Positions 1 through 7,884 of a stretch of DNA of 64,000 nucleotides are shown here, in pieces (the first letter of the stretch is position 1; every line of letters begins with the position of its first letter). The translations under genes and the position numbers were made by a program. The stretch covers positions 122,395-186,394 of the forward strand of contig NZ_VOWY01000010.1 in assembly GCF_008014645.1 (NCBI RefSeq). The letters run 5' to 3'. Under the pieces are notes generated by a model, which saw nothing but the letters and a program-made list of their open reading frames with translations, was not told the origin of the DNA and made no database searches. The DNA comes from Collinsella sp. BA40. Lineage in GTDB: Bacteria; Actinomycetota; Coriobacteriia; Coriobacteriales; Coriobacteriaceae.

Positions 1-781
1 GGTCGATGGCGCGCAGGCCGCGAACCATCGAATAGTACTCGATGTTCTCGTAGACGGTGCTCTTCTTACGGATGCCCGCCGTGTCGACCATGCGGTAGCG
101 GCGGCCGTTGCGTTCGACGATCGTATCGATGGCATCGCGCGTGGTGCCGGCGACGTTGGACACGATGGACCGATCGGATCCGATGATCTTGTTGAACAGG
201 GAGGATTTACCGGCGTTGGGACGACCGATGATGGCGACCGAGATCATGTCGGGGTCGTCGTCCTCGGTCAGCTCCTCCTCATCGGGGAAAAGCGCGACGA
301 TATCGTCAAGCAGGTCGCCCGTGCCATGGCCGTGCAGCGCCGACACGGGGATAGGCTCGCCCACGCCCAGCGAGTAGAACTCCCAAAGGTTGTCGGCCTC
401 GCGCTCGGGATTGTCGAGCTTGTTGACGAGGAGGAACACGGGGACCTTGACATGCTTGAGCATGCGCGCAACGCTCTCATCTTCCTCGGTGACGCCGGTG
501 GTGCCGTCGGCCACGAACAGGATCGCGGAGGCCTCCTCGCAGGCGGCGAGCGCCTGGTCGCGAATGGAGCCCGAGAAGATATCCTCGCTTTTCAGCGGCT
601 CGATACCGCCGGTGTCGACAAGCGTGAACTCGCGGCCGTTCCAATCGGCATCGTGGTAGCTGCGGTCGCGCGTAACGCCGCGGCTCTGATGGACGATGGC
701 GTCGGCGGTCTGCGCGATGCGGTTCACCAACGTGGATTTACCGACATTCGGTCGGCCGACGATGGCGACGATAGGTTTCAT
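1..781 (-). CDS. der: Ribosome biogenesis GTPase Der (EngA), 3' part beyond window
   Basis: Tandem-GTPase-domain protein needed for maturation of the 50S ribosomal subunit. I translated it from the sequence. It starts MKPIVAIVGRPNVGKSTL, giving the first P-loop within the first 20 residues. A DTGG switch II and an NKLD G4 motif follow. The second GTPase domain has GRPNAGKSSL, a TTRDA switch I and DTAG, and the frame runs off the window start before the C-terminal KH-like domain. The ATG at 781 is preceded by GAGGAG at 7 bases. It is the last visible gene of a long minus-strand operon, about 35 bases after the DUF512 gene. The two P-loops make the assignment secure; only the C-terminus is unseen. 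Confidence 0.97.
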   Translation of the reverse strand, partial: MKPIVAIVGRPNVGKSTLVNRIAQTADAIVHQSRGVTRDRSYHDADWNGREFTLVDTGGIEPLKSEDIFSGSIRDQALAACEEASAILFVADGTTGVTEEDESVARMLKHVKVPVFLLVNKLDNPEREADNLWEFYSLGVGEPIPVSALHGHGTGDLLDDIVALFPDEEELTEDDDPDMISVAIIGRPNAGKSSLFNKIIGSDRSIVSNVAGTTRDAIDTIVERNGRRYRMVDTAGIRKKSTVYENIEYYSMVRGLRAID

Positions 782-816
782 ATAGACGCTCCTCGATAAG
801 AAGAATTACGATACGG

Positions 817-2226
817 CTAGAGCCCCAGGTCGCCCTCGATAAACGAGAGGAGCTCCTGAGGCGCGGTGGAAGAACAGAGCGCACGAGCCCCGCGCTCTTC
901 CAGCAAAGTGAGCAGGTGCTCACGATGATACCCGTCCAGCGTGAGGCCGTCGGCGTTGAACATGACTTCGGGCAGAATGAGCATAACCCGTCCCAGGTCG
1001 GTCTCGAGCTGGTCGAGGATATCGCATGCGCAGATAAGCCCCGTAACGTTGACGTTGCCGCCGAAATAGTAGTTCTTGATGGCACGGGCCTCACCCGAGA
1101 GCTCGGGGGACTCGACGAAGCGCGCCACGGTGTCGCGCGCCGCCTCTCCCGAGATGACGACGAGCCGAAGACCGAGCGAGCGAAGCGCATCGCCCGTGCG
1201 ACGAACGCGCGCGGCGTCGGCGAGAACGGCGTCGGTATCGTCCAGATAGGATCTGATCATGCCGATGCCATCATAAAACTGCGGGTAGCCGTCGTAGAAG
1301 TCGGCCTGAGGGGGATCGAGGCGCGCAGCGAGGTAGAACTCATCGGACATCTGGAACGTATGGCGACCGAAACGCTCGAACGCCCGCTCCTGAAACGGGC
1401 GAACCTGTTCAACCACCGCCCGTGCCGCACGCCAATCATCCGAATACGACGAGGCGAAGCGATCCTGGTGCTTGGTGAATCCGAGCGGCACGATCCCGAG
1501 GCTCGTGATAGACGGATGCGCTTCGCAATAGCGAAGCGTCCGATCGAGCTCGTCGCCATCATTGAGGCCCGGGCACAAGACGATCTGGGCGTGAATCTCG
1601 ATTCCCGCATCCATCAAGCGCTCGAGCACCTCGATACCGCGCCCGGCATTGCGGCCGATAAGGCTGCGCCGCACGTCGGGCGACACGGCGTGGATAGAGA
1701 CGTTCATGGGCGAGAGGAACTTGTCGATAACCTCCTCGACATCGCTGTCGCTCATATTGGTGAGCGTTACGAAGTTGCCCTGCAGAAACGAGAGTCGGTA
1801 ATCGTCGTCGCGAATCGTGAGCGTATCGCGGCTCTCCTTGGGCAGCATCCGCATGAAGCAGAACACGCACGCGTTCACGCAGGTGCGCATCTCATCGAAG
1901 ATGGCGTCGTTGAATGTAAGGCCCCAGTCCTCGCCGGGAAAACGCTCCAGCACGCAGGGCGTTGACGTGTCGTCGCTCGGATCGAACACCGTCAGCTCGA
2001 CCTCGTCCTCGTCAGCCTCCCATAGCCAGACGATCATATCCGTGAGCGACTGGTCGTTCACGTGCGAAATGTACATACCCGGCTCGATGCCGGCATCGTA
2101 TGCGGGCGAATCTGGGCGAACCGCCACAACGAGCGCGCCGCGAAACGCCTCGGCGGGTACGGTCCCGCGCCTCGCCCCGTAGTTCGCGGGAGTGGAGGCA
2201 TAGGCGGGAACGGTCGGTTTCGTCAT
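817..2226 (-). CDS. DUF512 protein: PDZ domain plus radical-SAM-like Fe-S domain
   Basis: 469 residues. A PDZ-like domain covers about residues 25-85 (hydrophobic GALVVAV strand, then a DAGIEPG turn). It is followed by a radical-SAM-like core with CVNACVFC, a CxxxCxxC cluster at C116, C120 and C123, and a C-terminal DUF512 region containing DEFYLAA and the GLTGRD-type segment. Family members are annotated as putative Fe-S oxidoreductases and frequently sit beside der, as here. The biochemical reaction is not established, so I give no function beyond Fe-S/SAM chemistry. The ATG at 2226 lies 2 bases after the ispH stop, suggesting translational coupling. Confidence 0.9.
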   Translation of the reverse strand: MTKPTVPAYASTPANYGARRGTVPAEAFRGALVVAVRPDSPAYDAGIEPGMYISHVNDQSLTDMIVWLWEADEDEVELTVFDPSDDTSTPCVLERFPGEDWGLTFNDAIFDEMRTCVNACVFCFMRMLPKESRDTLTIRDDDYRLSFLQGNFVTLTNMSDSDVEEVIDKFLSPMNVSIHAVSPDVRRSLIGRNAGRGIEVLERLMDAGIEIHAQIVLCPGLNDGDELDRTLRYCEAHPSITSLGIVPLGFTKHQDRFASSYSDDWRAARAVVEQVRPFQERAFERFGRHTFQMSDEFYLAARLDPPQADFYDGYPQFYDGIGMIRSYLDDTDAVLADAARVRRTGDALRSLGLRLVVISGEAARDTVARFVESPELSGEARAIKNYYFGGNVNVTGLICACDILDQLETDLGRVMLILPEVMFNADGLTLDGYHREHLLTLLEERGARALCSSTAPQELLSFIEGDLGL

Positions 2227-2228
2227 GC

Positions 2229-3113
2229 TCAGTCACGATTCCATTCAACAGAAGAGTCTGGATTACAGGCCACCAGGCGATCGATCACCTGGTGGATATG
2301 GGCAGGCGGCGTGGAGGCACCCGCGGTAAGGCCGATGTTGCGGACATCTTGGAACCAGATGGGATCGAGTTCGTCGGCATCCTCGACGTGGTAGGTGGAA
2401 GGACACTGGGCCGCGCAGATCTGAGCGAGGCGGCGCGTGTTGCCCGAGTTCTTGCCGCCGATAACGACCATGGCGTCGACGCTCGACGCGAGCCTCTCGG
2501 CGCTTTCCTGTCGCTCGTGCGTGGCCTTGCAGATCGTGTTGATAACGCGAACCTCGCCCACGCGAGCAACGAGCGAAGCCACGACCTGGCCCAGTCGCTC
2601 ATCGGTTTGCGTGGTCTGCACCACAACGCCTACGCGCTTGCCAAGAACGATATCGTTCAGGTCATCGATTCCTGACACGACGACGGCGCCGTCGCCGGCA
2701 TGGCCCAGGATGCCCTCGACCTCGGGGTGGCCGCTCTCCCCTACAACGATAACCTGATAGCCGTCGGCCGCGAGGCGGGCGGCAGCGTGATGAACCTTTT
2801 TGACGTACGGGCACGTGGCATCGATCACGTCGAGTCCGTGCTGCTTGGCCGATTCGATAGCCTGCGGTACGACCCCGTGGGCGCGAATGACGAGCGTCCC
2901 CGCTTCGGCCTCGTCCACGGAACCTGCCGTGCCGACGCCTGCAGCCGATAGCTCGGCAACGACGCGCGGATTATGGATGAGCGGACCCAGCGTGCAAACA
3001 GGCTGGCGCGCCGCGCTCGCAGCGTCGATGGTAAGCTTGAGGGCCCGCTCGACGCCGTAGCACACACCGGCGTGCTGGGCCACGCGAATGCGCACGACCT
3101 GAGATGACGCCAT
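2229..3113 (-). CDS. ispH: 4-hydroxy-3-methylbut-2-enyl diphosphate reductase IspH
   Basis: Last step of the MEP isoprenoid pathway: reductive dehydration of HMBPP to IPP and DMAPP on a [4Fe-4S] cluster in the cytosol. 294 residues, a normal length. The three cluster cysteines are C18 (AGVCYG), C101 (DATCPYV) and C195 (NTICKAT). The substrate-binding histidines are in IHNPR (H47), RAHG (H79) and SGHPE (H129). It follows plsC after 2 bases and is followed closely by the DUF512 gene. Two other MEP genes, dxr and ispG, lie 12-15 kb away in the same window. Confidence 0.97.
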   Translation of the reverse strand: MASSQVVRIRVAQHAGVCYGVERALKLTIDAASAARQPVCTLGPLIHNPRVVAELSAAGVGTAGSVDEAEAGTLVIRAHGVVPQAIESAKQHGLDVIDATCPYVKKVHHAAARLAADGYQVIVVGESGHPEVEGILGHAGDGAVVVSGIDDLNDIVLGKRVGVVVQTTQTDERLGQVVASLVARVGEVRVINTICKATHERQESAERLASSVDAMVVIGGKNSGNTRRLAQICAAQCPSTYHVEDADELDPIWFQDVRNIGLTAGASTPPAHIHQVIDRLVACNPDSSVEWNRD

Positions 3114-3115
3114 GG

Positions 3116-3841
3116 CTATCGCCTACCCGGATGCTCGCGACGAAGGTCGTCGCGAAGCGCGTACATACGGCGAACCGCCTCGTCCTCGATCCACTGCACG
3201 CGCTCCTTGCGCTTAAGCTCGACGGGGGCATCATCGAACGAAACCGGAGCCCCCGCTTTCATCCAGCAGGTAACGGGACGCATGAGCTTCTTGCCCTCCG
3301 GCGTGACGTCGCGAAAACCGCAGACGCCAACCGGCGCGATAGCGGCCTTGCCCATCTGCGCGATCAGTGCGAAGCCTCCGTGTACCTGGACCTCTTGATC
3401 GTCAGAGCGCACGCGCGTGCCCTCGGGGAAGATCAGGATATCCTCGCCGCGCTGCAAGGCGTGCTGCGCGCGACGCAGGCTCTTCATGTCGGCGGTGCCG
3501 CGCTCGACGGGAATGCCGCCGGTACGGGCGAACGCCCAGCGAACGAGTCCGTTGCCGTTGAACTCCGACTTGAAGATCGGGCGGACACGATGGCCCTTCG
3601 ACCAAAGGTACGCTACGAGCGCGGGGACCTCGGCCATCGACGTGTGATTGCAGATGATCACGCGGCCGGTATCCCCGGAAGGCTGAAGATGGCCCTCGTC
3701 GGCCATCGTCCAGCGCCACATGATCTTGGTGAAAGCAAAGACGACCGCCAGGACGATCGCGTATAGCATGCGCACGCGCCGCGGAAAATCCGCCATATCT
3801 GACTCGTAGTACTCGTCGGGAGCACCTCCGAACACCTTCAT
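3116..3841 (-). CDS. plsC: 1-acyl-sn-glycerol-3-phosphate acyltransferase (PlsC family)
   Basis: Membrane-associated acyltransferase predicted to make phosphatidic acid from lysophosphatidic acid. 241 residues, with an N-terminal hydrophobic segment at about 25-40. The acceptor-binding motif FPEGTR is at 138-143 and a GGIPVERG block at 108-115. The catalytic motif reads NHTSMAE, so the usual HX4D is HX4E (H66, E71); this conservative change is noted as a finding. Its ATG overlaps the cmk stop as TAATG. Membership of the acyltransferase family is clear; exact acyl acceptor specificity is inferred. Confidence 0.9.
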   Translation of the reverse strand: MKVFGGAPDEYYESDMADFPRRVRMLYAIVLAVVFAFTKIMWRWTMADEGHLQPSGDTGRVIICNHTSMAEVPALVAYLWSKGHRVRPIFKSEFNGNGLVRWAFARTGGIPVERGTADMKSLRRAQHALQRGEDILIFPEGTRVRSDDQEVQVHGGFALIAQMGKAAIAPVGVCGFRDVTPEGKKLMRPVTCWMKAGAPVSFDDAPVELKRKERVQWIEDEAVRRMYALRDDLRREHPGRR

Positions 3842-4521
3842 TATTCTGCCTCCTCGTCGATGAGGCGCGAGATGGCTGCCACGACCTCCTCGATCGTGAA
3901 GGACGAGGAGTCAATATGCACAGCGTCGTCGGCCGGACGCAAAGGTGCCGTCTCGCGGGTCGAATCAAGGGCATCGCGCCGTTCGAGGTCGCGAAGGGTC
4001 TCATCTACCTCGGACTCGACCTGAGCTGCGGAAACGACTTCGCCCTCATGACGCTGCAGCACGCGACGGCGCGCGCGTTCGCGCGGGTCAGCGGTGAGAA
4101 AGACCTTAACCTGGGCGTTAGGGAAAACGACGGTACCGATATCACGTCCTTCGGCGACAACGTTGCGGCCTTCGGCGAAGCTGCGCTGAACAGGCAGCAT
4201 GGCCTCGCGAACGCCAGGATATGCCGAGGCCTTCGAAACGACGCGGTCGATCTGCGGGGTGCGGATGGCCTCGCTGACATCGTCGCCATCAAGCGAGATG
4301 CGCGTCGCATCCCCGGAAGAGTCAAACGATATGCAAGCCGAACGAGCCTGCGCGCACACCGCCGCCTCATCTTCAAGGTCGATGCCGTCGCGAACACATG
4401 AAAGCGCGACGGTCCGATACAGGGCACCTGTATCAAGCTTCTCGAAGTCGAGTCGATGCGCGAGCTCGCGCGCGATAGTTGATTTACCCGAACCGGCGGG
4501 GCCGTCGATAGCAACGATCAT
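3841..4521 (-). CDS. cmk: Cytidylate kinase
   Basis: Phosphorylates CMP and dCMP with ATP in nucleotide salvage. P-loop GPAGSGKST lies at residues 7-15, with LDTGALYR and GRDIGTVVFP typical of bacterial Cmk, and an RARRR lid region. The reading frame opens upstream to 4572, but that start would overlap rluB by 17 bases and lacks a ribosome site. The ATG at 4521 has AAAGGA 10 bases upstream and puts the P-loop at the normal distance. This gives 226 residues. It is coupled to plsC through a one-base stop/start overlap. Confidence 0.96.
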   Translation of the reverse strand: MIVAIDGPAGSGKSTIARELAHRLDFEKLDTGALYRTVALSCVRDGIDLEDEAAVCAQARSACISFDSSGDATRISLDGDDVSEAIRTPQIDRVVSKASAYPGVREAMLPVQRSFAEGRNVVAEGRDIGTVVFPNAQVKVFLTADPRERARRRVLQRHEGEVVSAAQVESEVDETLRDLERRDALDSTRETAPLRPADDAVHIDSSSFTIEEVVAAISRLIDEEAE

Positions 4522-4555
4522 GGGTGATGCGTCCTTTCGGTCGTATAAGGCAGGC

Positions 4556-5353
4556 TTAGGAGATGCCTGCATCGTCTTTGAGAAGCGCGACTTCAGAGGA
4601 ATCGAGCTCGCGCCATTCCCCCATGGGAAGATCGTCGAGGCGCAGCGAACCGAACTGCGTCCGGTGCAGCTCCAGGACAGGATGGTGAATTATCGAAAGC
4701 ATGCGTTTCACCTGGTTCTTCCTGCCTTCGCGAATCTTCACCTCGACGAAGGTCGTGTATGCGGGCGGACGACCGGAATAGACCTGGCGAATCTCGCGAT
4801 TGGTAAGAAGCCGGCAGCGCGCGGGCTGGCATAGGCCGTCATCGAGCTCGATGCCGCGACGCAGCGGCTCGAGCTCATCGTCCTCCAGGATGCCGTCGAC
4901 CAGCGCGAGATACGTCTTCCATACATGATGCGAGGGATGGAGCAGGGCCTGACCGAAATCACCGTCCGTGGTAAAGAGCAACAATCCGGTGGTGTCCAGG
5001 TCCAAGCGCCCTACGGGAAAAAGCCCGGGGTAGCGCCTGGTCGGAACGAGCTCGGCAACCGTTGGCCGCCCATGCGGATCGCGCATCGTGGTAATGAAAC
5101 CGGCAGGTTTATTGAGCATGATATACGTGGCACCGGCGCCAAGGACCACGGGGACGCCGTCCACCGTAACACGGTCGCATGCAGGGTCGACCTTGCTGCC
5201 GAGCTCGGTGGTGACGATGCCGTTGACGCATACCCTGCCGGCCGTCATGAGGTCCTCGGACCCGCGACGGCTCGCAACGCCGGCGCGGGCGAGAAACCGC
5301 TGCAGGCGCATGGGAACGAGGCGTTCATCAGGTCGAAACGCGGGGCTACTCAT
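4556..5353 (-). CDS. rluB: 23S rRNA pseudouridine synthase, RluB/RsuA family
   Basis: Isomerises uridine to pseudouridine in rRNA. An N-terminal S4 RNA-binding domain (MRLQRFLARAGVASRR) is followed by the catalytic signature GRLDLDTTGLLLFT, whose aspartate after GRL is the nucleophile. The target is probably the 23S 2605 region, as for RluB, judging by its position next to scpB and cmk; RsuA-type 16S activity is not excluded. I place the start at 5353 because GGGAGG lies 6 bases upstream; the open frame reaches 5383. It overlaps the end of scpB by 8 bases. 265 residues. Confidence 0.93.
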   Translation of the reverse strand: MSSPAFRPDERLVPMRLQRFLARAGVASRRGSEDLMTAGRVCVNGIVTTELGSKVDPACDRVTVDGVPVVLGAGATYIMLNKPAGFITTMRDPHGRPTVAELVPTRRYPGLFPVGRLDLDTTGLLLFTTDGDFGQALLHPSHHVWKTYLALVDGILEDDELEPLRRGIELDDGLCQPARCRLLTNREIRQVYSGRPPAYTTFVEVKIREGRKNQVKRMLSIIHHPVLELHRTQFGSLRLDDLPMGEWRELDSSEVALLKDDAGIS

Positions 5354-6032
5354 GTGCATCCTCCCTAGGTGCATCGAGTTCATAGGAGGAGTCGATCAGA
5401 TCGCGTTCTTCCTCCAAGTCCTCTTCGGTTTCCTCAAGCGTCGACTGAATCGAACGACCAGACAGGCGCTCGCGAATAAACTGACGCGATTGCTCGTCGG
5501 GGGCGAACTGCTCGAGGTCGGGCAAATCTTTCACGCTGCGCAGGCCAAACTTCTCGAGAAACACGGTGGTGGTACCGTAACGGATGGCCTGACCACGTTC
5601 GGGGTCACGACCCATCTCGCGGATAAGGCCTTTATCGACAAGCGAGGAGATCACGCCGTCCGAGTTGACGCCGCGGATGCCCTTCACCGCCTCGCGCGTG
5701 ACGGGTTGATGGTAGGCGATCACCGCAAGCGTCTCCAGGGCGGCCTGACTGAGCTTCTGGGTGTCCCACGAGAGAACATAGGACTCGACCTGCTCGTGAA
5801 AGGCCGGATGCGTGAACAGCCGCCAACCACCAGCCACCTCGCGCAGCTGAAATCCACGATTGGCCTCTTCGTATTCCACCTGGAGCTCGGCCAGGAGCGA
5901 GGCGACCTCGCCCGGTGCGACATCGAGATGGGAAGCCAGCGTGGCCGCGCTTACCGGGTCGCTTGAAACGAGTAGCAGCGCTTCCAGAGCCCCCTTCAGC
6001 GAGGAGGGTCCGAGCGTCGTCAATTCTGCCAT
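5346..6032 (-). CDS. scpB: Segregation and condensation protein ScpB
   Basis: 228-residue winged-helix protein that dimerises and binds ScpA to form the SMC condensin accessory complex. Recognisable blocks are SLKGALEALLLVSSDPV at the N-terminus, LSQAALETLAVIAYHQPVT and RGVNSDGVISSLVDKGLI, which form the tandem winged helices, and GTTTVFLEKFGL. The C-terminal 40 residues are acidic and probably disordered. It directly follows scpA (6-base gap), the standard order. Confidence 0.96.
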   Translation of the reverse strand: MAELTTLGPSSLKGALEALLLVSSDPVSAATLASHLDVAPGEVASLLAELQVEYEEANRGFQLREVAGGWRLFTHPAFHEQVESYVLSWDTQKLSQAALETLAVIAYHQPVTREAVKGIRGVNSDGVISSLVDKGLIREMGRDPERGQAIRYGTTTVFLEKFGLRSVKDLPDLEQFAPDEQSRQFIRERLSGRSIQSTLEETEEDLEEERDLIDSSYELDAPREDAHE

Positions 6033-6038
6033 AATGCG

Positions 6039-6839
6039 TTACTCCCCTTCGATGGCGAGCGCATCGCCGGGACGGTATTCCGCAGCCCCTGCAACGCGAT
6101 GAATGGAGATGGTTCCGAAGTTCTCCTCCTGCTCGAGCGTGACCGAGCCACGCTTTGCAAGCTCGAGGATGGCAAGGAACGCGGCAACGAGCTGCTCCGT
6201 CGTAGCCTGGCCATCGAGCAGCTCGCGAAACGTCAGATGGGGTCGCGCGATGGTAACGCGGTCTACGGAGGCGACGGTGAGCTCGATGGGCATGCGCCGC
6301 GGCGCCACGTGCTCGGCCTCGAGCAGGAACTTCTCGCGGCGGCCATCGATATCGGCGCAGATGACCGCAAGGCCGCGCAGGGTGATGCCAGCAAGATAAT
6401 CGGGCATGAGGTTGAGAAACTCCGGGTCGGGACCGGCGACGCGCGGATGCATGCGGCTTTCGGCCTCCATGCGCGCACCGAGCGCCGCCGCCGCGCCCTT
6501 AAACTGCTTGTAGGCGATCAGGCGCGCGATAAGCACTTCGCGCAGCGCATCGCCATCAAGTTCGGCGAACTCCTCCTGCTCCTCCTCGTCCAAACGCGAG
6601 CGGACGGGTTCATCCGGAACAAGCGAAGCGGCCTTGATGTCGAGCAGCGTGGCGGCCACGAGAAGAAAATCGCTGGCCACATCGAGATCGAGGGCTTCCA
6701 GTCGCTCGACCTCGGCGAGATACTGTTCGGCCACTTCGGCGATAGAGATCGATCCGATATCGACTTTTTGCCTGCTTACAAGCTGAAGCAGCAGATCGAA
6801 CGGCCCCGAGTAGACCTGCGTGGAAACTCGATAGGACAA
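6039..6839 (-). CDS. scpA: Segregation and condensation protein ScpA (kleisin)
   Basis: Kleisin subunit that bridges the SMC heads. The N-terminal signature YSGPFDLLLQLVSRQKVDI and the DFLLVAATLLDIK block are clear, and the C-terminal winged helix lies around residues 190-255. The only in-frame ATG (6872) adds 11 atypical residues and has no ribosome site. A TTG at 6839 has AGGAGG exactly 6 bases upstream and starts the protein at the conserved region. I therefore call a TTG start and 266 residues. It is followed by scpB. Confidence 0.95.
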   Translation of the reverse strand: MSYRVSTQVYSGPFDLLLQLVSRQKVDIGSISIAEVAEQYLAEVERLEALDLDVASDFLLVAATLLDIKAASLVPDEPVRSRLDEEEQEEFAELDGDALREVLIARLIAYKQFKGAAAALGARMEAESRMHPRVAGPDPEFLNLMPDYLAGITLRGLAVICADIDGRREKFLLEAEHVAPRRMPIELTVASVDRVTIARPHLTFRELLDGQATTEQLVAAFLAILELAKRGSVTLEQEENFGTISIHRVAGAAEYRPGDALAIEGE

Positions 6840-6893
6840 CGCCGGCCTCCTCTTGCGATCGAATAAGAACAAATACGTAGGTAGTTTAGCGCA

Positions 6894-7574
6894 CTACCGA
6901 CCGAGAGCCAGCGACACGAGGACGTCGCCCAGAGGATATACAGTGGCATCGAAATACATACCGATCAGGTCGATACCCGTAACCATGGGAAGCAGGTACA
7001 GAACAACGATTAGGATGGGCATCGCATACTGCTGGATTCGGTAATACGCATGCAACGCATCGCCCTTGAGGAACGGCACCAAGATGGACGAGCCATCAAG
7101 CGGCGGCAACGGGATGAGGTTGAAGAAAGCAAGCGAGAGATTGACGAAGATGAACGTGAACGAGAAGTCGACGAGGGCGCTCAGCACCGCCGTGGGCAGA
7201 GCGACGGCAACTGCTTCCGAGGCGACGAGGGACAGAATCGCGGCGCCCACGCAGGCAAGAATGATGTTTGACGCGGGTCCCGCGATAGAAACGAGGACCT
7301 CGTCCCGTTTGGGATGCTTGAGATTATTGAGGTACACCGGCACCGGCTTTGCGAACGCGAACACGGGGCCGCCGGCGGCGATCATCAGCAACGGCAGCAA
7401 GATGGTGCCAAAGGGGTCGATGTGGCGCAAAGGATTCAGCGAAACTCGACCGCGGGAGCGAGCGGTCTTGTCGCCCAGCGCGTAGGCTGCGAGCGCATGC
7501 GCGCTTTCATGAACGACGATACCGAGCATCACGGCAAGTGCGCTCATAAGCAGCGAGCTAATCTTGAGTCCCAT
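6894..7574 (-). CDS. Site-2 protease family membrane protein (M50B)
   Basis: Intramembrane zinc metalloprotease of 226 residues with about six hydrophobic segments. The zinc motif HESAH is at residues 22-26 in the first membrane helix. The third ligand is in NLIPLPPLDG, with D160, in a late helix. There is no PDZ domain, unlike the RseP homologue at 16077, so this is the compact bacterial subgroup. In many genomes this type sits next to scpA/scpB, as here. Its substrate is unknown. Confidence 0.9.
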   Translation of the reverse strand: MGLKISSLLMSALAVMLGIVVHESAHALAAYALGDKTARSRGRVSLNPLRHIDPFGTILLPLLMIAAGGPVFAFAKPVPVYLNNLKHPKRDEVLVSIAGPASNIILACVGAAILSLVASEAVAVALPTAVLSALVDFSFTFIFVNLSLAFFNLIPLPPLDGSSILVPFLKGDALHAYYRIQQYAMPILIVVLYLLPMVTGIDLIGMYFDATVYPLGDVLVSLALGR

Positions 7575-7584
7575 CTACTACCTT

Positions 7585-7884
7585 TCAGAAGCGAAGCTTG
7601 CGCGCGGCGCGCATGCAAGCGTAATCGAGCAGGAACAACACAACGGCTACAAGGGAGAAATCAAGCCGAAATACGCCGCCAAACGGGGTGGTTATCACGC
7701 CGTAACCCGCGATGAACGAGGGCAGCAGGCGCGAGAGATCGACCACGAAGCCAACCATGTTGAGGCGGGCGGAAAGCCCGCTGAAGCACAGCAGGACAAC
7801 GATGGAGCAGAGCGCGAACGCGCAGATGCGAAGCGCGATCGCAAGGATGGTCAAGGCAATGGCGCCGGCTCTACGAGCGTCCAC
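7585..7884 (-). CDS. Small membrane protein, function unknown
   Basis: 99 residues with three predicted membrane segments at about 7-34, 42-65 and 75-90, a basic C-terminus (ARKLRF) and no recognised domain. It overlaps the end of the upstream ABC-F gene by 14 bases and lies 10 bases before the M50 protease gene. That supports a real, co-translated gene. I do not recognise the family. It could be a YggT-like small membrane protein, but I see no diagnostic motif. Confidence 0.6.
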   Translation of the reverse strand: MDARRAGAIALTILAIALRICAFALCSIVVLLCFSGLSARLNMVGFVVDLSRLLPSFIAGYGVITTPFGGVFRLDFSLVAVVLFLLDYACMRAARKLRF

